From Massilia sp. METH4 (GTDB lineage: Bacteria; Pseudomonadota; Gammaproteobacteria; Burkholderiales; Burkholderiaceae_D), in contig NZ_CP146614.1 of NCBI RefSeq assembly GCF_037094685.1, forward strand, positions 2,790,001-2,854,000: DNA of 64,000 nucleotides. The letters are read 5' to 3'. Of this stretch, positions 56,232 through 64,000 are shown piece by piece. A model generated the notes under the pieces. The model searched no databases and had not been told where the DNA came from. It was given only the letters and a program-made list of their open reading frames with translations. The position numbers and the translations under genes are program-made. The first letter of the stretch is position 1. Each line of letters starts with the position of its first letter.

Positions 56232-57374
56232 TCATACGAGCCGGTTACGGAACAGCCACGCGGCCAGCGGCAGCGCCAGCGCGGCGATGACGATGAGCGG
56301 GATGGTGTCGCGCCACACGACGGCCAGGCCCACGCCTTCCAGGTAGATACGCTGCACCATGTCGATGCCGAAACGCAGCGGGTTGGCCCAGGTGAGCACC
56401 TGCAGCAGCTCGGGCATGTTGCGCACCGGTGTCGTGAGGCCGGAGAGCAGCATCATCGGCATCACCAGCACGAAGGTGTACAGCATGGCCTGCTGCATAT
56501 TGGCGGCCACGGCGGAAATCGACAGGCCGATGCCCACGCAGGCCACCGTGAACAGCGCCAGCGCGGCGTACAGCTGCCATGCCGAACCCGCCATCGGCAC
56601 GCCGAACCAGAAGCGCGTGACCAGCAGGATGAGCGTCGATTGCAGCAAGCCGATGCAAATGGGCGGCAGGGCCTTGCCCACCATGATCTCGGCCGGCGTC
56701 ATCGGCGTCACGAGCAACTGGTCGAACGTGCCCTGTTCCCGTTCGCGCGCCACCGACAGCGCCGTCAGCAGCAGCGTCTGCAGCATGGACAGCGCCGCGA
56801 TCAGGCCCGGCATCAAATTCCAGCGCGTTTCCAGGTTGGGGTTGAACCAGGCGCGCGAGCGGATGTCCAATGGCGAAGGGCTTGCGCCATGCCGGCCGCG
56901 CCATTGACGGTTGAAACCCGCCACCACGGCGTTCACGTAGGCCGCGGCGGAGCCGGCAGTGTTCGAGTTGCGGCCGTCGAGGATCACCTGCACGGGTGCG
57001 GGCTCGCCCGCATGCAGGCGGCGCTCGAAGTCCGGCGGGATGTGCAGCACGAGAAGCACGCGCTGGGTGTCGATCGCGCTTCGCATCTCTTCCTGCGTGG
57101 CGAGGTTGGCGACGCGCCGGAACACGCCCGTGCCGTCCAGCCGGGCCGCCAGCTCGTGCGCGGCGCCGCCGCGGCTCTGGTCCAGCAGGGCGTATGGCAC
57201 GTCGGCGAGGTCGTAGGTGGCGGCGTAGCCGAACACCATGCTTTGCACGAGGGCCGGCACCACGAGGATCGCCCGGCTCTTCGGATCCTTCAGGATGGCC
57301 AGGAACTCCTTGCGGCACAGGTTCGCCACGCGGCGCAGCAGGGCAATGAAGTCTGCCATATTACGGTCTTCCAT
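56232..57374 (-). CDS. ABC-2 type exporter permease (YbhR-like)
   Basis: This 380-residue protein has one helix near residue 35, a large extracytoplasmic domain (about 55-190) and five C-terminal helices. Hallmarks are RKEFLAILKDPKSRAILVVP, REREQGTFDQLLVTPMTP and GLTTPVRNMPELLQVLTWANPLRF. It matches YbhR of the YbhGFSR drug exporter in layout. It begins 1 bp after the stop of the paired permease gene and overlaps the OMF region. Confidence 0.9.
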   Translation of the reverse strand: MEDRNMADFIALLRRVANLCRKEFLAILKDPKSRAILVVPALVQSMVFGYAATYDLADVPYALLDQSRGGAAHELAARLDGTGVFRRVANLATQEEMRSAIDTQRVLLVLHIPPDFERRLHAGEPAPVQVILDGRNSNTAGSAAAYVNAVVAGFNRQWRGRHGASPSPLDIRSRAWFNPNLETRWNLMPGLIAALSMLQTLLLTALSVAREREQGTFDQLLVTPMTPAEIMVGKALPPICIGLLQSTLILLVTRFWFGVPMAGSAWQLYAALALFTVACVGIGLSISAVAANMQQAMLYTFVLVMPMMLLSGLTTPVRNMPELLQVLTWANPLRFGIDMVQRIYLEGVGLAVVWRDTIPLIVIAALALPLAAWLFRNRLV

Positions 57375-57375
57375 G

Positions 57376-58554
57376 TCAGTCCAGCCGTTTCTTCGTCACC
57401 AGCCGGGCCGCGCCCAGCAGCAGCACGCTATAGCCGGCCAGCACGGCGCAGTCGCGCAGGACGAGCGGCCACACGTTCCCGGCCAGGAACAAGGTGCGGA
57501 TCAGCTCCATGAAGTAGGTGGCCGGCAGCGCATTGCCGATCATGCGCACCACGAGCGGCACATTGCGCAGGTCGAACAGGAAGCCGGACAGCATCAGCGA
57601 CGGCATGAAGCTGGCCAGCAGTGCGACCTGGCTGGCGATGAACTGGTTCTTCGTGACGGACGAGATCAGGAGGCCCAGGCCCACCGCCACGAACAGGTAC
57701 AGCATCGACCCCAGCAGGATCAGCGCCAGCGACCCCTGCATCGGCACGTGGAACAGGAAGCGTGCCGCAAGCAGGCACAAGGCCAGGCCGCCCAGGCCGA
57801 CTGCAAAGTAGGGAATGATCTTGGCCAGCAGGATCTCGACCGGCCGCACGGGCGTGACGAACAGTGCCTCCAGCGTGCCGCGTTCCCATTCGCGCGCCAT
57901 CACGAGCGCCGTCAGGAAGGCGCCCACCAGCGTCATGATCAGCACCACCAGGCCGGGCACCAGGTACCAGGTGCTGGTGTTGGCCGCGTTGAACCACATG
58001 CGCGGCTCGACCGCCACGCTGCCCGCGGCGGGCAGCTGCGCGCCAGCCGTGCCCCCGGCCCGCTCCACGCGCCGGGCGTGCCAGCCTTCCAGCGCGCCCG
58101 TCACGTAGTTCAGGATGATCGAGGCGCGGCTCGCCTCGGCACCGTGCACGATCACCTGAACGGGAGCGGTGCCGGCCGCCACCCGCGCCGTGAAATCGGC
58201 GGGGATGCGCACGATCGCATCGGCGTGGCGCTCGCGCATCAGGGTTTCCGCGTCGCGCATCGATGCGACGGGGATCGGCGAGAACGCGCCGGACAGGTAC
58301 AGGCCCGCCACGGCCTCGTGCGCCACGGGCGAGGCATCGTCCAGCACGATCGCCACCGGCGCATCCTTCACGTCCAGCGACAGGCCGTAGCCGAAGATCA
58401 GGATCAGCACCATCGGCAGCACGATGCCGATGGCCAGGTTGGCCCAGTCGCGCAGCAGTTGCCGGAACTCCTTGCGCGTCAGCGCGGCCACCCGGCGCAG
58501 GAAGCCGCCGCCGGCCGCCGTCTCGCGCACGGGGTCGAGCCGGTCGCGCTTCAT
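57376..58554 (-). CDS. ABC-2 type exporter permease (YbhS-like)
   Basis: This 392-residue protein has the same architecture as its partner: one N-terminal helix, an extracytoplasmic domain (about 60-190) and C-terminal helices. RKEFRQLLRDWANLAIGIVLP, REWERGTLEALFVTPVRP and GFLFDLRNVPLVVRMIGNALP are typical. It corresponds to YbhS. The start overlaps the ATPase gene stop by ATGA, so the operon is tightly coupled. Confidence 0.9.
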   Translation of the reverse strand: MKRDRLDPVRETAAGGGFLRRVAALTRKEFRQLLRDWANLAIGIVLPMVLILIFGYGLSLDVKDAPVAIVLDDASPVAHEAVAGLYLSGAFSPIPVASMRDAETLMRERHADAIVRIPADFTARVAAGTAPVQVIVHGAEASRASIILNYVTGALEGWHARRVERAGGTAGAQLPAAGSVAVEPRMWFNAANTSTWYLVPGLVVLIMTLVGAFLTALVMAREWERGTLEALFVTPVRPVEILLAKIIPYFAVGLGGLALCLLAARFLFHVPMQGSLALILLGSMLYLFVAVGLGLLISSVTKNQFIASQVALLASFMPSLMLSGFLFDLRNVPLVVRMIGNALPATYFMELIRTLFLAGNVWPLVLRDCAVLAGYSVLLLGAARLVTKKRLD

Positions 58555-60265
58555 GCGGCGCTCCTGTGGCGCTCGACGATGGCGATGAACGCATCTTCCA
58601 TCGTGGCGGCATTGCCGGCCTGCTCGCGCACGGCGCGCGGCGTGCCCAGGGCGAGCACGCGGCCGGCATCCTGGATCACGATACGGTCGCAGTATTCCGC
58701 CTCCTCCATGAAGTGCGTGGTGACGACCACGGTGACGCCGGCCTGCGCCAGTGCCGTGATGCGCCGCCAGAACTCGCGGCGGGCCAGCGGGTCGGCGCCG
58801 CTGGTGGGTTCGTCGAGGAACAGGATGTCCGGCTGGTGCAGCAGCGCGGCCGCCATGGCCAGCCGCTGGCGGAATCCGCCGGGCAGCTGGCCGCTGGGAA
58901 CGTCGCCGTGCTCGCGCAGGCCGAACCCGTCGAGCATCGCCGCCGTGCGCCCCCGCAGGCGCTCGCCGTGCAGGCCGTACGCGCCGCCGAAGAACGCCAG
59001 GTTTTCCGCCACGGTCAGGTTGCCGTACAGCGCGAACTTCTGCGCCACGTAGCCGATGCTGCGCCGCGCCTGCGCCCGCGCATGCCGCAGGTCGACGCCG
59101 GCCACGCGCAGGTAGCCGCAGCTGGCCGGCAGCAGGCCGCACAGCATGCGGAACGTGGTGGTCTTGCCTGCGCCGTTCGGGCCCAGCAGGCCGAAGATCT
59201 CGCCGCGGCGCACCGCGAAGCTGGTGCTGGCCACGGCCGTGAAGTCGCCGAAGCGGCGCACGAGGTCGCGCACCTCGATCGCGGGGCTATCGCCATCGGC
59301 AGGTGCCGCGTTCACGGCCAGCGAGGACGAAGGAGGCGAGGGCGGTGCGTATTGCCCGCGCAGGATCAGCATGAAGCCGTCTTCCAGCCGGGGCGCCACC
59401 GCCTCGACGCTGGCGCCGTCCAGCAACGGTTCCACTGCCGCGGCCGCGCCATTGGCGTGACGGACGAAGCGCACATGGCCGCCTTCGGGCACCGCATCGG
59501 CGATGACGGCGGAGGCATCGAGCAGCGTGGCTTGCAGTGCGCGCGCGCTGCCGCGCGCGGGCAGGGCACGAAATGCCAGGCCGTCGGCTTTGGCGCGGAT
59601 CGCTTCCGGGCTGCCGGAAACGAGCAGGCGGCCCTCGTGCAGCACGTGCACGAGCGCACACCGTTCCGCCTCGTCCAGGTACGAGGTGCTGGCCAGGACC
59701 GTCAAGCCGTCCGCGTCGACGAGTTCCTGCACGATGCGCCACAGTTCGCGGCGCGACAGCGGGTCGACGCCGACGGTCGGCTCGTCCAGCAGCAGCAGGT
59801 CGGGCGAGCGCACCAGCGTGCAGGCCAGCCCCAGCTTCTGCTTCATGCCGCCGGAGAGCTTGCCTGCCGGCCGGGCCGTGAAGCGGCCCAGGTCCGTCAT
59901 CTCCAGCAGGCGCGCGAAGCGGGTGCTGCGCGTCTCGCGCGGCACGCCGTGCAGGTCGGCGTACAAATCGAGGTTTTCCTGCACCGACAGGTCTTCGTAC
60001 AGGCCGAAGCGCTGCGGCATATAGCCGATGCGGTCCTGCACGCGCTGCGGCGTCGCGGCCACGTCGATGCCCAGCACGTGCAAGGTGCCGGCCGTCGGGC
60101 GCAGCAGGCCGGCCGCGAGGCGCAGCAGCGTGGTCTTGCCGGCGCCATCCGGACCCACGAGGGCCGTCAGCGCCGCGGCGGGAACGGCCAGCGACACGTC
60201 CGCCAGGGCCTGCGCACCCTGTTCGGGAAAGCGCTTGTGCAGGCCGGCGGCGACCAGGGCGTCGC

Positions 60266-60269
<4 letters not shown>
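58551..60269 (-). CDS. Double ABC ATPase (YbhF-like)
   Basis: This 572-residue protein fuses two ABC nucleotide-binding domains. The first (about 1-230) has GPDGAGKTT and the signature LSGGMKQKLGLA. The second (about 315-570) has GPNGAGKTT but its signature reads LPGGFRQRLAMA, a known kind of variation in YbhF-type proteins. Both keep DEPTVGVDP or DEPTSGADP with the catalytic Glu. It powers export together with the two permeases. The start at 60269 overlaps the fusion-protein gene by 4 bp. Confidence 0.93.
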
Positions 60270-61282
<1,013 letters not shown>

Positions 61283-61320
61283 TTGCGGCCTCTTCGGGTA
61301 AAACGGCAGTGATGTTTCAC

Positions 61321-61349
61321 TTTATATCAAATTCAAATTTGAATTACAA
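61321..61349 (-). promoter_or_regulatory. Promoter and operator of the ABC export operon
   Basis: On the minus strand TTGTAA (61349-61344), a 17-bp spacer and TATAAA (61326-61321) form a promoter 39 bp before the fusion-protein gene. The spacer holds AATTCAAATTTGAATT (61330-61345), a perfect 16-bp palindrome. Its position predicts repression by the neighbouring TetR protein, which would also block its own transcription. Confidence 0.75.
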
Positions 61350-61356
61350 TACGCCG

Positions 61357-62019
61357 ATGAATACGAAGTCCGGCCGTGCGGCGCGCCCGCATGGCGATGC
61401 AACCCGCCAGCAACTGCTCGACGTGGCAGGCCAGGTATTTGCCGAAAAGGGCTATGCCGATGCCACGAGCAAGGAGATCTGTACCCGCGCCGGTACCAAT
61501 ATCGCAGCCGTCAACTATCACTTCGGCGGCCGCGACCCGCTGTACGAGGCCGTGCTGGTGGAAGCCCACCAGCACCTTGTGACGCTGGAAGAAATGCAGC
61601 ACGCCGCGGCGATGGATGGCACCCCGCTGGAGAAGCTGCGCGTGATCCTGGGCGGCATCGTGCGGCGTGCCACGTCGCGCGACGCGCACTGGGGCACGCG
61701 CGTGGTGATCCGCGAGCTGCTGTCGCCCACCGCCTTCGCGCCCACGCTGGTACACAGGGCGATCGAACCGAAGGCGCGCGTGATGCTGGGCATCGTCGCC
61801 CAGGTCCTCGGGCTGGCGCCGGACAACCCCGGCGTGCAGCGCGGCCTGTTTTTGCTGATGGCCCCCTGCCTTGCGCTGCTGGTCGCCCCGCGCGGCCTGC
61901 GCAAGGACGTCTTCCCCGCCCTCGGCGACGACACTGACGGCCTTGTCGAAGACATGCTGGCCTACGTGGAAGCCGGGCTCTCCGCCATCGCCCGTCGCCA
62001 CGGTCCGCAAAACCGGTGA
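61357..62019 (+). CDS. cecR: TetR regulator, CecR/DUF1956 type
   Basis: This 220-residue protein has a TetR helix-turn-helix (TRQQLLDVAGQVFAEKGYAD and TNIAAVNYHFGGRDPLYEAV) and a CecR-like C-terminal domain (GTPLEKLRVILGGIVRR and IRELLSP). In E. coli, CecR represses the ybhGFSR operon, and the same gene set is divergent here. The start at 61357 gives a standard N-terminus. Its stop codon lies inside the first copy of a tandem palindromic array. Confidence 0.85.
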   Translation: MNTKSGRAARPHGDATRQQLLDVAGQVFAEKGYADATSKEICTRAGTNIAAVNYHFGGRDPLYEAVLVEAHQHLVTLEEMQHAAAMDGTPLEKLRVILGGIVRRATSRDAHWGTRVVIRELLSPTAFAPTLVHRAIEPKARVMLGIVAQVLGLAPDNPGVQRGLFLLMAPCLALLVAPRGLRKDVFPALGDDTDGLVEDMLAYVEAGLSAIARRHGPQNR

Positions 62020-62191
62020 CAGGCACCGGCACTCGAGAAATGTTTCTTTAAACCCCGTGACAGGCACCGGTCTTCGAGAAATGTTTCTGCAAACCCGGTG
62101 CCTGTCACCGGTCTTCAGGAAATGTTTCCGGAAACCCGGTGCCTGTCACCCGCGTTCGGGAAAAGTTTCAAAAAAGCCGGTGCCTGTCACC
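62015..62191. repeat. Five-copy palindrome array with 41-bp period
   Basis: A 13-nt palindrome recurs at 62015, 62056, 62097, 62138 and 62179, exactly 41 bp apart, separated by 28-nt spacers. Copies 1 and 2 read GGTGACAGGCACC (copy 2 with C first) and copies 3-5 its complement GGTGCCTGTCACC. Spacers 1-3 share a GAAATGTTTC core and a terminal ACCC; spacer 4 is more diverged. The array fills the space between the tetR stop and the nhaR-like gene end. It is not a CRISPR array, because the spacers are related. Confidence 0.9.
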
Positions 62192-62213
62192 GGTGTAGCG
62201 CCGTCGCCAGGGT

Positions 62214-63116
62214 TTACACCGTGAACAGCCCCGTGTTCGCTGCCATGATCGCCTCGACCGCGGGGTGCCGGATGCGCCGTTCGCTGGAGATCGCGTAGAA
62301 CTGTTCGCGCAGTTCGGTGGCGGCGCCGGCGGGGATGGCGCCGTATTGCGTCTTGATGTCGATTTCCAGGCCGGCGGGGGCGAAGAACAGGCCCAGGCCG
62401 TCGCGGGCGAAGGTGGTCAGCATGGCATTGTCCTCGAACTCGCCCACCACGTCGGGCCGCACGTCGTGCTTGAGCAGCCATTCGTCGATACGGCCGCGCA
62501 GGGCATTGTTTCGCGTCGGCAGCAGCATCGGCGCATGCTGCAGGTTGCGGGGGAAGTTGCGCCCGTGCTTGCGCACGAGGGCCGGGCTGCCGAACAGCAG
62601 CATCTCGCTTTCCCCCAGCAGGTGGTTGTACACGCGCAGGCTGGCCGAGGCGCGCACCGAGCGGTCCGTCAGCACCACGTCCAGCTTGTGCAGCGCCAGG
62701 TCGGCGAGCAGCGACTCGAACTCACGCTCCACGCAAACGAGCTTCACGGGCGACTTCATCTCGAAGGCAGTGCGCAGCAGGCGGTAGGCGATCAGCTTCG
62801 GCAACGAGTCGGAGATGCCGACGGTGAGGCGCATGCGGCCGGCGTCGGCCTCGTTCAATGCTTCCTGCATGCGGTCGCCCAGCTCGAAGATCTGCTCCGC
62901 ATACGTGAGGGCCACGCGGCCCGCTTCCGTCGGCACGAGGCGGCGCCCCTGCTGCGTGAGCAGCTGCTTGCCGACCGATTGTTCCAGTGCCGAGAGCTGC
63001 GCACTGATGGTCTGGATGGCCAGGCCCAGCCTCTCGGCCGCGCGCGTGACACTGCCTTCCGCGGCCACCACGCGGAAGAAGTACAGGTGGCGGAAATTGA
63101 TTCCACTGGTTTTCAT
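62214..63116 (-). CDS. nhaR: LysR-type regulator, NhaR-like
   Basis: This 300-residue protein has the HTH MKTSGINFRHLYFFRVVAAE and then SVTRAAERLGLAIQTISAQLS, and a substrate-binding domain. It resembles NhaR, which activates the sodium/proton antiporter gene nhaA, but no antiporter gene is adjacent and the target is unknown. The stop lies 22 bp beyond the tandem array. AT-rich sequence before the start suggests a promoter. Confidence 0.82.
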   Translation of the reverse strand: MKTSGINFRHLYFFRVVAAEGSVTRAAERLGLAIQTISAQLSALEQSVGKQLLTQQGRRLVPTEAGRVALTYAEQIFELGDRMQEALNEADAGRMRLTVGISDSLPKLIAYRLLRTAFEMKSPVKLVCVEREFESLLADLALHKLDVVLTDRSVRASASLRVYNHLLGESEMLLFGSPALVRKHGRNFPRNLQHAPMLLPTRNNALRGRIDEWLLKHDVRPDVVGEFEDNAMLTTFARDGLGLFFAPAGLEIDIKTQYGAIPAGAATELREQFYAISSERRIRHPAVEAIMAANTGLFTV

Positions 63117-63309
63117 GAGTTCGCTTTTTACGCAGTAATGTTCAAATTATCTTCTATTTTTCAATTGGTGTCTTTTCTATAAACTGCATGACATTGAACA
63201 AGCAGCCACGCAAAGCGACAGGCTGCCAAGGAATCTCGGCGCGCTACACGACACCAGCCGCGCCGGATGTGCAACAAGGGTGTCTTACCAACTGAAGGAG
63301 TAATCGAAC

Positions 63310-63885
63310 ATGGCAATCAGTCTGCAAAAAGGCGGTAACGTCAATCTCTCCAAGGAAGCTCCCGGCCTGACCCAGCTGAAGATCGGCCTGGGCTGGGATG
63401 TGCGCTCCACCGACGGCGCAGCATTCGACATCGACAGCTCGGCATTCATCCTGAAAGCCGACGGCAAGGTGCGCAGCGATGCGGACTTCATCTTCTACAA
63501 CAACCTGAAATCGGCCGACGGCGCCGTGCAGCACTCGGGCGACAACCGCACCGGCGTGGGCGAGGGCGACGACGAGACCGTGAGCGTCGACCTGTCGAAG
63601 GTGCCGGCCGACGTGGACCGCATCGCCGTCTGCGTGACGATCCACGATGCCGACGCCCGCCGCCAGAACTTCGGCCAGGTGCAGAAGGCCTTCGTGCGCT
63701 GCGTGAACAGCGCCAACAACCAGGAAGTGGCGCGCTACGACCTGTCCGAAGACAGCTCGACGGAAACGGCGATGGTGTTCGGCGAACTGTATCGTAACGG
63801 CGCCGACTGGAAGTTCCGCGCCGTGGGCCAGGGCTTTGCCGGCGGCCTGGCCTCCCTGGCAACGAGCTACGGCGTATCGGTGTAA
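63310..63885 (+). CDS. TerD family stress protein
   Basis: This 191-residue protein has the TerD calcium-binding fold ([19 protein letters not shown], then KIGLGWD). The acidic segments FDIDSSAF and [13 protein letters not shown] probably bind Ca2+. TerD proteins occur in tellurite-resistance and general stress clusters. GAAGGAG precedes the start. The next gene begins 47 bp on and encodes a second TerD-like protein. Confidence 0.92.
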   Translation: MAISLQKGGNVNLSKEAPGLTQLKIGLGWDVRSTDGAAFDIDSSAFILKADGKVRSDADFIFYNNLKSADGAVQHSGDNRTGVGEGDDETVSVDLSKVPADVDRIAVCVTIHDADARRQNFGQVQKAFVRCVNSANNQEVARYDLSEDSSTETAMVFGELYRNGADWKFRAVGQGFAGGLASLATSYGVSV

Positions 63886-63932
63886 GCACGCATGCCGGCG
63901 GCAGGAGCCGCCGGCGAATCTAGGAGTCAGAC

Positions 63933-64000
63933 ATGTCAGTGAATTTGAGCAAGGGCCAGAAGATCTCTCTGGACAAGGAAGCCGGCAGCGCCCTCACGCG
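63933..64000 (+). CDS. TerD family protein, partial at window edge
   Basis: An ATG at 63933 after AGGAG opens a frame reading MSVNLSKGQKISLDKEAGSALT, the TerD/TerE N-terminal pattern. The window ends within it. It is probably the second member of a ter cluster that continues to the right. Confidence 0.85.
   Translation, partial: MSVNLSKGQKISLDKEAGSALT

Noticed and set aside
62015..62191. CRISPR-like array (13-nt repeats, 28-nt spacers)
   Set aside because: The repeats are too short and palindromic, the spacers are related to one another, orientation flips inside the array and no cas genes are near.

Overview
The window looks like chromosomal DNA from a high-GC betaproteobacterium of the family Oxalobacteraceae, probably close to Massilia, Pseudoduganella or Duganella. 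This rests on the dense G/C-ending codons, the neighbourhood thrB-DUF2782-polA, the order xseB-ispA-dxs beside a Rieske oxygenase gene, the pilT/pilU-yggS-proC block, and the complete betaproteobacterial aa3 oxidase locus (coxB, coxA, small assembly peptide, ctaG, DUF2970, coxC, DUF2909, SURF1, SCO-like, ctaA, ctaB, SCO). The genus is inferred by recall and was not tested. No rRNA, tRNA, complete insertion sequence, prophage or CRISPR array was recognised.

Layout. 1-7.6 kb: uvrD, a membrane protein, thrB and a DUF2782 gene on the minus strand, then polA on the plus strand. 7.6-14.1 kb: a cluster of hairpin repeats, a Tat-exported dienelactone-hydrolase-like protein, a ZIP metal transporter, a gene broken by an in-frame TAG, a tannase-like lipoprotein, a sulfurtransferase and a DMT permease. 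14.3-18.8 kb: a Rieske oxygenase and the isoprenoid operon xseB-ispA-dxs. 18.8-24.6 kb: a secreted SGNH hydrolase divergent from a LysR regulator, a three-gene cassette of a membrane-anchored BNR/sialidase-like protein with two polytopic membrane proteins, and a cobalamin adenosyltransferase. 24.7-30.5 kb: a glcD-like oxidase, a PhoD phosphatase and a hybrid sensor kinase. 30.8-37.7 kb: glutathione peroxidase, pilU-pilT, yggS-proC, DUF883, ubiA and oxyR. 37.9-42.0 kb: rfaE2, DUF421, a glyoxalase-fold/AraC pair, trmL, comF and a BioC-like methyltransferase.

42.3-51.3 kb is the cytochrome c oxidase locus. Structural subunits II, I and III are interleaved with copper-delivery factors (CtaG and SCO proteins), heme a synthesis (CtaA and CtaB) and SURF1, so one block can build the terminal oxidase. 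51.4-54.6 kb holds an AI-2E-type permease, a DUF3108 protein and a CNNM/HlyC family membrane protein. 54.8-62.0 kb is a YbhGFSR-like drug export operon (membrane fusion protein, double ATPase, two permeases, outer-membrane factor) divergent from a CecR-type TetR regulator. A perfect 16-bp palindrome sits inside a recognisable promoter between them. The window ends with an NhaR-like regulator and the start of a tandem terD cluster.

The most unusual content is between genes. (i) A family of hairpins is built from a 13-nt odd palindrome of the form GGxGxC-W-GxCxCC. It includes three separate units of exactly 43 nt and a five-copy array with an exact 41-bp period after the tetR gene. (ii) A roughly 104-bp element with terminal inverted repeats is present twice in opposite orientation, about 85% identical by eye. 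(iii) One ORF is split by an in-frame TAG from a glycine-rich tail, and an intrinsic terminator lies inside its 5' part.
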